Shown here: positions 33,471 through 44,738 of the stretch, piece by piece | Layout: each line of letters opens with the position of its first letter | Position numbering within the stretch: position 1 is the stretch's first letter | Origin: Umbilicaria muhlenbergii | Taxonomy: Eukaryota; Ascomycota; Lecanoromycetes; Umbilicariales; Umbilicariaceae | Assembly: GCA_000611775.1 (NCBI GenBank) | Contig: KK106983.1 | Location: 2,476,808-2,540,807 of the forward strand | Reading direction: 5' to 3' | DNA: 64,000 nucleotides | Notes under the pieces: model-generated | Seen by the model: only the letters and a program-made list of their open reading frames with translations | Databases searched by the model: none | Told to the model about the DNA's origin: nothing | Program-made: the position numbers and the translations under genes

Positions 33471-33929
33471 AGGATTTAAATATGCAGAGTCTCAGCAGCA
33501 CTCAATTAAGAATAATTTAATAAACACTGCAGTTATGAATAATGATACAAGTCATGTTTCTATTAATCTTTAAATTAAGGATAGTGCTTCTGCTGACATT
33601 GTTGAAGCACTTCAACTCATGTCTACTCACTCATCAATAGGTGAGGAGATAACAGCTTATATAAAAATGTTTATCAAACAACTTAAATGTGCAATTCATA
33701 CTGAGCAGTCAAAAGATGATTTGATATGATGAGTATGACAGGGATTAACTATCCCTCTTAAGAATAAAAACAACTTGACTGAGTCTGAGATGATAAATAT
33801 GAATATAGACATGAACCCTGAGATGATTATGACATCAGAGATGCAGTCAAATATGACATTTATACTGTCAGATATATGAAAATGTTGACAAGAAATAAAT
33901 GATGTCATACATTATAATGATAAAATTTA

Positions 33930-34930
33930 TGTTTCACAGAATCCTGCCCTTCACAATGCAGTGATCAGTTGATTTCATGATAATGTCTTCACAAGTCATT
34001 TCAGGAAGTTAAGGACTGCAGAGTTAATGCAGTGATTTTATGATTAATTTAACACTGTCAAAGATGTATGATGTTACTGTCATGACTGTGTTGAATGCCA
34101 AAAGGTAAAGCCAGCTCATCATAAATTATATAAATTATTAAACTCATTATCAGTCTCAGAAGTGTCATGACATATGATGACAATGAACTTCATTATGAAC
34201 CTGTCACTGAGCAGCACATATGAAAGTATGACATGAGATTTAATCCTCATCATAATTGATAAGTTGATTAAAATGACTCATTATATCTCTGTACAGAAGA
34301 CAATGTCAGTTGCTGACTTCATTAAAGTGTTTATTCAGGACATTATTAAGCATCATGACATGTCAAAAGTTTTAATCACAGACAGAGATAAGCTTTTTAT
34401 ATTAAAGCAATGAATCAGCTTCTGCTTTCACATGTGATGTCATCATAACATGTTGACAGCTTTTCACCCGCAAACTGACAGTTAAACTGAGAGGCAGAAT
34501 CAGTCCCTGAAGGTGTATTTACACATATTTATTAATGAGCAGCAAGAGAACTGAGTCAAGCTTTTACTTTGCATGAAGTTCTCATACAACAACTTCATAC
34601 ATGCTGTCATGAGAAAGAGCCCCTTTCAGCTTAACTTAAAGTAAGACCCTCAGATGAGCCTAAGTAAGTCATTTATACAGCACTCATATAAACAAATAAG
34701 ACCTTATGCAGATGCACAGCAGCTTCAAGATTAAATTGCAACAGCTTAAAAACAGTTATGACAGATTAATGAGATGTATGCAATTTATTATAATCAGCAC
34801 TGAATGAAGATAACATTCAAAGAAGGTGACTTAATACTGATTAATGAAAAAAATGTGTCAGTGAACAAGCAGATGAAGAAACTGCATTGAAAAAAACTCA
34901 ACTCATTTAAAGTATGACATGTGATAAGTT
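33930..34930 (+). pseudogene. Gy-D integrase
   Basis: HHCC zinc region: SHFRKLRTAEL with CHDCVECQKVK (both Cys kept). Core: MTMNFIMNLSLSS (expected first Asp changed to Asn), IIIDKLIKMTHYI, LITDRDKLFIL (second Asp kept), LTAFHPQTD, then LKVYLHIFIN near the third acidic position (Glu changed to Lys). The C-terminal part GDLILINEKN and LNSFKV corresponds to the GPY/F module. Stops are almost all TGA at Trp or Arg codons. Confidence 0.9.
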
Positions 34931-35480
34931 AATCATCATATGAACTTGACCTCTCAGAGGATTAAAATATTTATAATGTGTTCAACATCACTCTATTGAA
35001 GTCATTTCAAGACACATGTCATGTGTTCTCTGCATTAGCAGGAAAAGACCTACTACTCAACTGAGATGATGAGTGAGAAGTTGAGGCAATTGTGAATAAC
35101 TGCATTCATGATGACAAGCTTCAATACCTCATTAAATAAAAGCTGACAGATCAGATGTGAAACAACACATGAAAGTCAACACACTTCATTCACAATGTAA
35201 AAGCAAAAATGCAGAAATTTCATGCTGACAACTCTGATAAACTGAAATTGAGGCAAGCTGTACAACATGACTCTTTAAAATTGATTAAGAAGCTGTTGCA
35301 AAAGTCATGAGTTTTAAGAACTGAAAACTTTGTCAGCTTTATTAATTTAATCTTTTATGATGAAGTCTGTGCTTTATAACAAGAATATGACAGGAGCTAT
35401 GACAACTATGTTACTTTTTATAAGAAATACTACAAGTCACATGTGCATGATACAGATGTCAAAATGAGAAAATAATTTAA
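34930..35480 (+). pseudogene. Gy-D pol C-terminal tail
   Basis: After the GPY/F-like module comes VFNITLLKSFQD (the conserved 'VFHVSLLK' block), then an acidic and charged stretch in which an EVEAIVNNCIHDDKLQYLI segment looks like the start of a chromodomain. A further polar tail ends near 35470. The chromodomain call is weak because its aromatic positions are mostly TGA. Confidence 0.6.
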
Positions 35481-35553
35481 TTATTAATTATTACTTCATC
35501 ATCTCATTTTCTTTTTCACTGTTTGATGAAATCTTCAATCTTATCTTCTCAAC

Positions 35554-35760
35554 ATGATGTTGTTCACAGAAGTTGATATACTCCTGATGATGATGAGATT
35601 AATGAGCATTGAGGACATGAAGAGCATGAGTAATGCTTTTCAACAAGACAGCAAGAGCTTGAATGAGCTCCTCAGAACTACTGAATTAACACATTTCAAT
35701 CTCAAGAGAGTTAAAAAACTCATGTTGAGAAGTGACTGTGAGAAGTGTAAAGAATGCTGA
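35554..35760 (+). CDS. Short open frame after Gy-D pol, unrecognised
   Basis: Sixty-eight codons on the plus strand, Met- and Leu-rich, ending in a SDCEKCKEC motif with three Cys in C-x2-C-x2-C spacing. It lies between pol and the satellite. No family recognised. It could be the remnant of a small accessory ORF or chance; the absence of internal stops in such a mutated neighbourhood is the only argument for it. Confidence 0.25.
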   Translation: MMLFTEVDILLMMMRLMSIEDMKSMSNAFQQDSKSLNELLRTTELTHFNLKRVKKLMLRSDCEKCKEC

Positions 35761-35841
35761 TAATGATTAATAAAAGATGACAGCATGATGATCTGATGAT
35801 CTGATGATCAGTCATTAAATACTATGACTAGTTAGCAATGC

Positions 35842-36370
35842 AAAAGTATGACATAAAGTATGACAAAAGTATGACATAAAGTATGACAAAAGTATGACAT
35901 AAAGTATGACAAAAGTATGACATAAAGTATGACAAAAGTATGACATAAAGTATGACAAAAGTATGACATAAAGTATGACAAAAGTATGACATAAAGTATG
36001 ACAAAAGTATGACATAAAGTATGACAAAAGTATGACATAAAGTATGACAAAAGTATGACATAAAGTATGACAAAAGTATGACATAAAGTATGACAAAAGT
36101 ATGACATAAAGTATGACAAAAGTATGACATAAAGTATGACAAAAGTATGACATAAAGTATGACAAAAGTATGACATAAAGTATGACAAAAGTATGACATA
36201 AAGTATGACAAAAGTATGACATAAAGTATGACAAAAGTATGACATAAAGTATGACAAAAGTATGACATAAAGTATGACAAAAGTATGACATAAAGTATGA
36301 CAAAAGTATGACATAAAGTATGACAAAAGTATGACATAAAGTATGACAAAAGTATGACATAAAGTATGAC
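35842..36370. repeat. 23-bp satellite, 23 perfect copies
   Basis: Exactly 529 bp. Each unit is AAAAGTATGAC followed by ATAAAGTATGAC, that is, two related half-units of 11 and 12 bp. I saw no variant unit. All three minus-strand frames are open through the array because no reading contains a stop; these are not genes. The core GTATGACAT also occurs twice in the LTRs of Gy-D, a possible source. The array directly abuts the foldback at 36371. Confidence 0.95.
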
Positions 36371-37264
36371 AAGAAACTTTTAATGCATAAGTTATAAAAA
36401 ACAGTATTCTTTATTAATATTAAGTTAAAAGTTTCTTCATAACTGCTGTTGTTGTTAAGTTTTATTTAATTCAAGTTTTCAATAGTGAAAGATCTTTCAA
36501 AAAAAGTCACATACTTTGAATAATTATTGCGTTTTTATACTTATGATATAACTTTCAGTGATGAAAATCACAACATTAATAAACCGACTTTTAATGACTT
36601 TTTGAATAACTTAACAACAACAACACATAAAAAGAAAGTTTGTATAAGAAAACTCTTAAACAGCTTATTTTCTACAACTTATAAACTGAAAGTTATATTA
36701 TAAGTATAAAAGCGCAATAGTTATTCAAAGTATGTGACTTTTTTTGAAAGATTTTTCGCTATTGAGAACTTGAATTAAATATAACTTAACAACAACAGCA
36801 GTTATGAAGAAACTTTTAGTTTTACATTAATAGAGAATACTGTTCTTTATAACTTGTGCATTGAAAGTTTCTTCGTATCTGTTGAGGTGCAAAAGTTATT
36901 AAAGTGTGTAGATTTTTAAGTGATGAAAATCTTGAAGTTCTTTAAATATTCAGAACTCAACACTTATATAGTGCTTTCAGACTCAACAAATCATGATTTT
37001 TTATTGCAGAAAAGTGAATTTTAGCAAAAGTTTACTTATTATAAGTTTTACTGTTATTATAACACTGTGTGTGTACTTGTTTAAACAATTGTTTTAATAA
37101 CTGTTTTTTTATCGCAAAATTTTGATGTTCCGCTCAAGATTTAAGGTTGAGCTCAAAGCGCTCAAAGGGTGCTAAGAGCGGCTGTTAGCTGAGACATGAG
37201 ATCAGAAGCTCAAAGCGCTCAAAGTGCTAAAAACTAACTCAGAGCTAACTTGCTAAATTGCTGA
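36371..37264. mobile_element. Foldback element C with tail
   Basis: Arms 36371-36557 and 36686-36872 are inverted copies (about 187 bp), beginning AAGAAACTTT. The centre (36558-36735) shares long near-identical runs with the loop and inner right arm of foldback B, such as the AACAACAACAACACATAAAAAG stretch. The tail 36873-37264 ends TTGCTAAATTGCTGATG, like the CAATTTGRCAGC ends of A and B. The matching left end was not found; the satellite lies where it should be. Confidence 0.75.
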
Positions 37265-37497
37265 TGAAAGAAAAAATGTTTTAAACTTATAATAAATATA
37301 TTAATTTTAATGTTTATGTTAGAAAGAAGAGCTTACTCAGGCATGATATCATCATAATTAAGTGAAAGCACATGATCAGCTTTACTTTAATACAGTCTCA
37401 TGTGATCACTTTACAACCTCAACTGTTATGACATCATAATGAGGTTTATGAGCATTCAGTTGACCTCAGAGACAGCATCATGAGAAGAAAAATACTG

Positions 37498-37780
37498 TGT
37501 CAGGGTCATCATATAATAATATGATAATACAACATTAATACAACATTATAATATGACACTATAGTATGACATTATATAAACATGATGACTCAGCATTTAG
37601 CGCCTTGACATCAAGTGAAAACTCTTTATAAGAAAGTTCAAAAACCTGCTTCCTCAGTGATCAGTTTTATCATTGAATAAAATACATATAATCACTGCAT
37701 TGACTTCATCATGATTATACTGCTTATGACACCCCGTTCAAACATCATTATGATGATCATCATACACTCAGCCCCTTACA
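37498..37780 (+). repeat. Gy-D 3' LTR, 283 bp
   Basis: Same length as the 5' LTR. Followed by GAGGGTAATG, the rest of the Gy-E purine tract, and then the Gy-E 3' LTR. The 230 bp before it (37265-37497) hold nothing I can name. Confidence 0.93.
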
Positions 37781-37790
37781 GAGGGTAATG

Positions 37791-37938
37791 TGATAATCAT
37801 ACTTAAAGTTTAACATCAGCTTTATGCTTAAGTGAGTTGTTTACTTATATTACACAAATCTTGTACCTTTTTCATCCTTTAGTTTAGAATTCTAATTTAT
37901 TTATATTCATATGATTCACTTTATGCTTAATCTTGACA
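37791..37938 (+). repeat. Gy-E 3' LTR, 148 bp
   Basis: Starts TGATAATCATAC, ends CTTGACA, and is followed by the target copy GTATG and by the resumed RT of Gy-A copy 2. Confidence 0.93.
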
Positions 37939-40231
37939 GTATGCAGTGAAATGCCTGTTGTATATTAATCTTGATGAAGTATTTTATCTTTAAAATCTGA
38001 GTCAAGGTTTCCTCAATTAAAGACAATGAGTATTAATCTTTCTTCATAATTGAATTCAGCTTTTAATAATTAATGCACATTTATAAAGACCTGTCTTTTT
38101 TTGTATAAACAGAATCAGTGAGGCTACTGATGATTAACTGACTTTAATAAAACTTTTTTATAAATTATCTTTTATGTAGTTCTTCACTGCTACCAGTTCC
38201 TCATATGACATATTGTAGAAGAGTGTGTATTTAAGCTTTTACTTATCTTTTAAGATGATCTTGTGATCATAAGGTTGATGTGAAGGAAGTTCATTTACAG
38301 CTTTTTTAAAAAAGACATCAATCAAGTCATGATATTCAGAAGGGAGAATCACCTTGATATTTAATTCATTTAACTTTAATTTAAAATTCAATGCTTCCTT
38401 AATCTGTTAAATAAAGATAACAAAGATTTCATTGTCTTTATTCATATTCAATGTAAACAGTGTCATGTCAATCATCTTGATATTAACTGCATGTGAGGAA
38501 TTATTATTTTTTAATATGAAGACTGATTCAGGATCTGCTTTTGTGATGAATTTCTTCAGAATTTAATAAGGTTTCAGTGATTCAGGTTTAATCATTCAGT
38601 TGATTCATTCATTCAATTTTATTCATTCATTCAGTTTCATTCAGTTGTTCAATTCAGTTCATTCATTTAATGAGAAAATCATTACCTGGTTCACAGAGTT
38701 GATTAGAATTCAGATGTGATTTATTTAAAAGAGTTTTAATATAATGTTAAGATCTTTCATGTCTACAATCATCATGAGAGTGAGTCATTGAGAATGACTG
38801 CAGATCTTCATAATTAAATAAATCACATGTGTGATTCATCTCATTGTCTTTTTCTGAAAATCATGTAAGGTTCAGAGCTTTAACAGTGATACTGCTTTAA
38901 TTTCAGATCATTCAATCAGAGTCTTTATCAGATTAGCATTAATGAATACATATTTAATTAACTCAGTATCAAGTAAAACCTTGACTCATAACTTGACCTC
39001 ATTTAGAGTGAGCTTGCAATTCACTTTGAATGATGTTCAGGTGAACAGAATGTCTTCATTAATCATTAATATTAATATCACAAGAGGATTATCATTAATC
39101 TTTATCATGATTTTAATAAAGAAACGCCTTTTTCTGAGTCTGATTTAAAATCAGAATTGAAATTGAATATAATTTATTGCACATGTTTTAATGCTGAAGT
39201 CTCTTTCTTTTTGTTCTTGTTGAGACAGTTTAAGGTGAGGTGTTTTTATTCATTATATTTAAAATATTATCCTTTCTTCATCTGTTGTTCTTTGACAGCG
39301 TCTGAGTGTGATGTTCAGTTCAGTGTTCAGGGAACTGACTCAGTGATCATTCAAGTAGTTAATTTTAAGATTTTAATAAAACATTCAGTTCTTGTATGAG
39401 TTTGACTTGCAGAGGAGGATGTTTAATTCATTTTAATAATCTTCTTTACATCAAGCAGTTATAAAGTCTGATTGATTCATTAACAGCACTTAATGAGTTC
39501 ATAAAAGTCTTCAGGTCTGTCATCATCAGTGTTTAATTATTATTAAATGATGTTGTTCATCTTGTTCAGAAGTTCTCCTATTTAGTATAAATTAAAGAAC
39601 TCATTCAGTTCAGTAACATATCACTGAAAATCAACTTAAAAGAATGAGAAGTCTTTGAATTCTTAATAAAGTTTACAGAATTCATTAATGACAGTACATT
39701 TTCAATCTGAGTTTTTATAAATCTGAGTCAAATATTCTAGCAGTTCATTAACATTTAAATAAGTTGTTCAAAATGCTGAATTCATTTAAGGTCTTATATA
39801 TTTAACAGAATTATCCTCAACTCTTGTTTTCATATATGTTATTTTTATCTGTTCAGTGAGGTATTATTCATTTATTATTAATAAGTAATTCCTGATCTTT
39901 GCTACTCATTCATCATATTTTAAATGATTGCTGAAGAACATCAATAAATCAGAGAACTTTAATAATCTGAATGATTCTTCAACTGTAAGTTGAGAGAAAT
40001 CAGGTTGAAGAGTGTTTATAGAGGTGATCATGATTCTTCATTCAAGGTATGTTATTACATCAGCTTGTTCAATGACTTTCTTCTTCAATTTCTTGCTCTT
40101 ATTCTTCATTCTTTCATAGTCTGCTTGTAGCTCTTCATGTGCTCTTATAATGATATTGATTTCATTCAAAGACTGCTCATGCTCAGTGATCAATTATTGA
40201 AGAGCAGTCATTGCTTCAGAGGAATATTCTT
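37939..40231 (-). mobile_element. Gy-A copy 2, middle segment
   Basis: Aligns with copy 1 from about 2410 to 4795: RT N-terminal half (37939-38200), spacer block (38230-38500), shortened low-complexity tract (38595-38668), protease/gag (38700-39900) and the coiled-coil gag part (40020-40231). Stops at the LINE insertion after AATATTCTT (40223-40231). The plus-strand open frames 38942-39148 and 39157-39399 are shadows conserved with copy 1. Confidence 0.9.
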
Positions 40232-40554
40232 ATTTTAATTATTTTTATTTCTTCATTAAGTGTATGCAGTCTAAGACTATGACACTGTGTAGTTTACATA
40301 TGTGAGGTATTTATTACCTCAAGTCAACTTGTTTTATCAATTTCTTTTGCAACTGTTATTGATGTCAGAATTACACATTTTTAAATATTTCTTTCAATAT
40401 CTCCTCACTCTACTTCCTGATTTCCATCCTCAACCCCCCCTAAAAGCTACTTTCATGTAGTTATTTTTGTGTGTTTTAAAAATATTAAAGTATTTTTAAT
40501 TCCTTCCTTCATACAAAGTAGTGACTGTAATGTTAATTGTGTAAATCTTGTTTT

Positions 40555-40758
40555 TTACATTTTCTGTTTCAGCTTCTGCTGCTCTTGTTTATACTGCCTG
40601 CAATTTAACAGTAAATGCTCTGATGACTGTTTTACCTTACACTGAAAACATTGATTGTTTTCATATGTAGATAATCTGCAAAGATATGATTTAAAATAGC
40701 TGTGTTCTAGTTTTAATTGTGTAAATGTTGTAAAGGTTAATCTTTCACATTTGTACAA
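40555..40758 (-). pseudogene. LINE ORF2 C-terminal zinc knuckle
   Basis: A 67-codon open part: LKLEHSYFKSYLCRLSTYE, then CFQCKVKQSSEHLLLNCRQY. This is the standard end of fungal Tad1-clade ORF2 proteins ('GHGYFKSYL.RLP..' and C-x2-C..H....C). The Cys/His ligands CFQC, H and C are present. The 300 bp beyond it (40256-40554) are 3' UTR with no coding sign. Confidence 0.88.
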
Positions 40759-40959
40759 TTTTTTTGCCTTTATAACTAGATCAGGCCTTGTAGCATATGT
40801 TTTGTATTATTGATCTTGATTTGCATTTTGTCATTTTATTAATCATTCATCTTTGGCAATTTCCTTAATATCTTTTTTGATATAAGATAAAGAAGTATGC
40901 TTTGAGTCTGCATTAATAACTGCATTTTCTGAGTTTAAAACTTCTTGTTTGACTGCTTT

Positions 40960-41500
40960 ATCTGCTAATTAATTTCCTGGTATTTGACTGTGACTCAGAA
41001 TTCAGTGTATATGAATTAACTTTTAACTTTGCTGTAATTCCTGCAGATTTAACTGAATTTGTTGTAAAACTTCTGTATTTGCAGATTTTTGTAATTTTTA
41101 TATTGCAGTTTGACTATCTGTAAATATTCAGATGTTTTTTCTCAAAAACTGTGTTTATATTGCTTGTTTTGTAGCCTGCATTATGGCATAAAGCTCTGCA
41201 TCTAGTACTTTCATGTACTGACTTAGAAAGTAGCTTTTTGTACTTGTATAATTGTTTTTTATACAGTAAATTTCAGCTTTTATGTGATCTTTTGTACTTT
41301 GTGTTGTCCTTACACTGATTTTTGACTCATCAGTGTAAAAGACTGATGTTTTGCATGCAATCAATTGCTTTACTTGAGCAAAGTGTTTTTTGATTGTGAT
41401 TTCTTTTATTTCTGCTGAAACTTGAATATCTGCAATCTGTATATTACTTTGTAGCCATGGTTTTTGAGCTGTAATAAGCTTTTCCACTTGTCTTGATGAT
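40960..41500 (-). pseudogene. LINE RNase H
   Basis: The open part 41155-41487 reads FYTDESKISVRTTQST (RNase H first Asp kept, expected YTDGSK), then YFLSQYMKVLDAELYAIMQA, the conserved 'DAEL.AI' block with both acids present. Further on, 40960-41150 covers the remaining blocks with stops. Internal RNase H is typical of Tad1 and I-group LINEs in fungi. Confidence 0.9.
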
Positions 41501-41619
41501 ATTAATGTAGATATACTGTTTAGTATTTTAATTAATTGTGTAGGGTGTTTTTTCCCTGTTGTATTTTGATTTCAGTCTAGAAATTTAAAGTTTATAAGTA
41601 TGTCTTGACTTATTTGTGA

Positions 41620-42437
41620 CTATGAAAAATATGAAGTGAGTATTCTCTGCCTGATACAATGATTTTCTGATAAGGTTATAATCTTTAATGCATATTTCCT
41701 GCATTTTTTGTCTAATCTGACTTGTACTGACTGAATATTTGCTTCAATTTTCATTGCAGCCCCTGAGGAAGTTCTAAAAGCTTTTAAGATCTTGCATAAT
41801 ACTGAGTTTTGCAATTTTTCTAATTGCTTTAAGTAGTTTTTCTGGTTTTTTCACCAAATTTCTGACCTGTAGTCACTAATTGATGTAATGCATGCTTGAT
41901 AGAGTTGTTTTGCATTTTTAACTGAAAGACCTCATTCTGAATTTGTTAATCTGTTGATTAAGTGCATTACTCTGATCACTGTGAATACTTTTTTTTGAAC
42001 ATGTGTTTTGAAGTTCAGTTTTCTGTTTAATCAAACTCTTAACTACTTGACTTCTTTGACTGATTTTACCACCGTGCCATATGGTAGTGTAATACTGTTT
42101 TTCACAGGTTTTTTTGACTTTTCAAAGTGAATTAATTCAGATTTACTGTCATTAAACTGTACTGTGTTTGTTTCTGCTCATAAAAAGGCTGTTTCAGCTG
42201 TTGATTGTAGTTTTAAGCAATTTTCTGCAGCTGATTTTCTAGTAATATATAGTGCCACATTATTTATATAGCTGAGTTTTTTCATATCTGTGAATTTAGC
42301 CTTGATTTTTAAGAATAAATGCCTTATATATATCAAAAACAGTATTAAGGATATTGATGATCTCTGTGAAATTCCTGTTTTGATTTTTTGCATTTCTTGT
42401 CTTTCACCATCAAAGGCTAATCCTGATTTTCTATTTT
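41620..42437 (-). pseudogene. LINE reverse transcriptase, C-terminal part
   Basis: Resumes at RKSGLAFDGE right at the Gy-G junction. 42178-42477 contains KTGISQRSSISLILFLIYI (expected 'GIPQGSP.SPILF') and KKLSYINNVALY, where the catalytic Y-x-D-D is NN. Thumb-region blocks follow, including HVQKKVFTVIRVMH and a long open end at 41620-41814. Loss of the DD pair would abolish activity. Confidence 0.92.
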
Positions 42438-42665
42438 TGTCACGGGTTAGTGACAATCTGAGACTCACGTAGGACATGCGCCCTACAAGTGACTTAACAG
42501 TGTTAATGAGTCACATGAAAACTCTGCACTGCTTAATCTCACCTTGATTCCTTAGTTATTAGTTTTATATAGTTAAGATCATATAACCTTTATACATCTA
42601 TATCTCATGCTGTCATGAACCTTGACTATACTTCCCTTTTTAGTAAGGAATGCTATAGTCTGACA
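42438..42665 (+). repeat. Gy-G 5' LTR, 228 bp
   Basis: Starts TGTCACGGG and ends TCTGACA. Differs from the 3' LTR at about 14 positions, all transitions, in CpG, CpA, CpC and CpT contexts. Confidence 0.95.
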
Positions 42666-42719
42666 GTTCTAATAACTCTACCTTTCAAAGAGTGATGACT
42701 CAAGATAAGATGCAGACTT

Positions 42720-43900
42720 AAAACCAACTACATCAAACTTCTGAAGCAGAATGAGACATGATGGTGAAGAATCAGCAAAATAATCATGAAACATCACTCA
42801 TTTCCTCTGACATCAGTGAAGTGAACCTCATGAGCGGAGGATCCTCAGGTGAAACAGTGCACAACATCAACAACAAGATCATGCAAGCAAGATGACAGTG
42901 AGATGAACTTCTTAAGCAATGAGAGCTGCAGCAGCTCTGAATGAAAGTTCTGACATTAAAAGTCAACCTACTTAAAGATCCTGCTACTCATGTTGATACC
43001 TCAGCTGAGAGATTCCTTGACTCTATGAATGCTGAGTCTGTAATGAGCAAGCGCTGCGCTGATGAAACACTGTCAATACAAAATGTATGACCAAGGATTT
43101 GAGCAAAGGAGTTGTCACTATATCATGACAAGAACATGAAAAAGCACCTGAATTAAATGTGAGATGCAAGAAATACCTTTCATTTTAACTCAGCTGATTT
43201 CCCTCATGAGGAGGATAAGGTGATTTATGTCATGCAATATTTAAAGGGTGAATCAAAGGAGGCGTGACTGCAAGATGATGAAACTAAAGATTATTTCACT
43301 GTTACCTGAGATGATTTTATGAAATTCCTGCTCAACATTATAGAGGACCCTGTAAATCATCAGCTTCACATCACTCAGCTGTATAATGATGCTGTTCAAC
43401 TACCTCATCAATCAGTTCAAGCTTTCAATAATTATTTGAGCACCTTGAAAGCTCAGTTACCTTCTTACAGTGAAGAGCACATGAGGACTCACTTCTTCAC
43501 AAAATTGAAGCTTGAGGTTCATGCAGCCTTGATGAATTATCAGGACCTACTCACAACTTAAAAAGGAATCATCATCTTAATCACACGCCTGAAGAATAAC
43601 CTACATTTGAGAGGCGTCATGAAATCAAAAGCAAATCTTAATACAACAGTTACTCTCAGCTGCAAATCTGAGTCATCATTGAAGCCTGCTGAGAATAAGA
43701 ATCATAAGCCTGATGAGGGCAAGGTGAAGAGCAAGTGAGATAATAAATGTGAAAGTGAATCAATGAAGGCTTCTGAAACAAAGGACTTGTCACACGTGAC
43801 TTGTTGAAATTGCAATCAGAAGAGACATTATTCCCCTGATTATTCACAGCCTGTGAAAAACTCAGACCTGAATAAGACCTCAGTTGCAGCTGTTTCAGCA
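42720..43900 (+). pseudogene. Gy-G gag with zinc knuckle missing one Cys
   Basis: The open part 43319-43561 (80 codons) holds FLLNIIEDPVNHQLHITQLY and SVQAFNNYLSTLKAQLPSY, typical of retroelement capsid ('V..F..YL..LE'). At 43806-43848 there is a C-x2-C-x4-H-x4-C site in which the Trp between the first two Cys is TGA and the last Cys is Tyr. The Met-rich antisense frame 43656-43934 is a shadow. Stops are mostly TGA. Confidence 0.88.
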
Positions 43901-43932
43901 TCAAAAAATGAGAACACTTCAGTGAAGGCTTC

Positions 43933-44193
43933 ATGCTGTTAAAGTGTCAAACAAAAGTAGCCTCAGAGTTTAGTTTAATTGTTGATGAACAAGTTCTTCA
44001 CAATGATGATGTCATACTCATGCAAGCCTTATTGAACACAGGAGCTGAAGTCAATGTGATTTCACAACATTTCATTATTGAGCATCAATTGACTCATATG
44101 AAGGGCTTGTTGCCTCAACCTCAATTCTTGAATGATCAGAAGGCTTACTGCTTCAGTGCTTATCATGTGCATTATCAGCTTATCAACAGTTGA
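43933..44193 (+). pseudogene. Gy-G retropepsin
   Basis: Open for 86 codons. Residues about 34-46 read ALLNTGAEVNVIS; the expected active site is ALLDTGAEVNVIS, so the catalytic Asp is Asn. The rest (HFIIEHQL...) fits the family. It would process the polyprotein. Continues towards the RT with broken frames (44194-44480). Confidence 0.9.
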
Positions 44194-44479
44194 GGATAAT
44201 CTCACAAATGTGAACATGTGTTCTACACATTAAATAAGTCAGGATCACCCCTTATCCTTGAACTCTCTACATTAAAGACTGAACATGTGTGAATCAACTG
44301 CAGAATGAAGACGTGGCGCTTCAACATTAAGAAGCAGCCTATTGAGTTACAGTCATCTGATGAATTCACAAGGGAGATTCAAAATCACTCTGCTGTTTAC
44401 ATCATGATATGAGTCAGTCTGAGTGATGACGCTGCATCAGAGGTGCGCATATAAAGCGCTGAGATAACACAAGCTCTCC

Positions 44480-44738
44480 CTGAGGAATACACTGATTATG
44501 TGAATATGTTCTCAACAGAGAATGCTGACCTCCTTTCACCTCACAAGATCAGTGATCATGCAATTGACCTGAATGACACAAATTCATCTTATGACCCTTT
44601 GTATAACCTCTTCAATACTGAATTAGGGGTGCTATGAGAATACTTGAATGACACTTTAGTGAAAGGTTGAATCTGTCATTTCATGAGCTCTGCAGGGGCA
44701 CTCATCCTTTTTGTTTCAAAGAAAGATGAAGAGCTGCA
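44480..44738 (+). pseudogene. Gy-G RT, N-terminal start before the gap
   Basis: Reads LPEEYTDYVNMFSTENADLL, then HKISDHAIDLND and SSAGALILFVSKKDEEL, the last being the conserved 'SPAGAPVLFVKKKDG.L' block with Pro-to-Ser/Leu changes. The assembly gap starts directly after this block, so motifs A to E are not visible. Confidence 0.9.

Larger units (their letters stand above)
28752..37780 (+). mobile_element. Gy-D copy 1: full-length Gypsy, 9.0 kb, nested in Gy-E
   Basis: Two LTRs of exactly 283 bp (28752-29034, 37498-37780), each TGTCAGGGTCAT...TTACA. Flanking target bases are AAGAG (28747-28751) and GAGGG (37781-37785), which would be equal if two G were changed to A on the left. Coding order is gag, protease, RT, RNase H, repeat linker, integrase. 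The last 2 kb before the 3' LTR hold a satellite array and a foldback element, which explains the large size. Confidence 0.93.
23114..37938 (+). mobile_element. Gy-E: full-length Ty3/Gypsy element holding Gy-D
   Basis: LTRs of exactly 148 bp at both ends (23114-23261, 37791-37938), starting TGATRATCATAC and ending TTGACA. Target-site duplications are ATATG (23109-23113) and GTATG (37939-37943), differing by one G/A change. The element split the RT of Gy-A copy 2: the Gy-A reading resumes at 37939. Its own length without Gy-D is about 5.8 kb, normal for a Gypsy. Gy-D entered just before its 3' LTR, in the purine-rich tract. Confidence 0.95.

Noticed and set aside
33696-33908. Cys/His-containing antisense frame also seen at 55053-55292
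   Set aside because: It is the reverse of the linker-integrase junction in two Gy-D copies. The sense strand carries the recognisable integrase, and no independent motif is present.
35842-36370. CRISPR array
   Set aside because: The repeats are contiguous with no spacers, and the context is a eukaryotic retrotransposon.
35815-36372. Open frames of 164-185 codons with a 23-residue repeat on the minus strand
   Set aside because: All three minus-strand frames are open only because the 23-bp unit has no stop in any phase. Three identical overlapping readings of a satellite are not genes.
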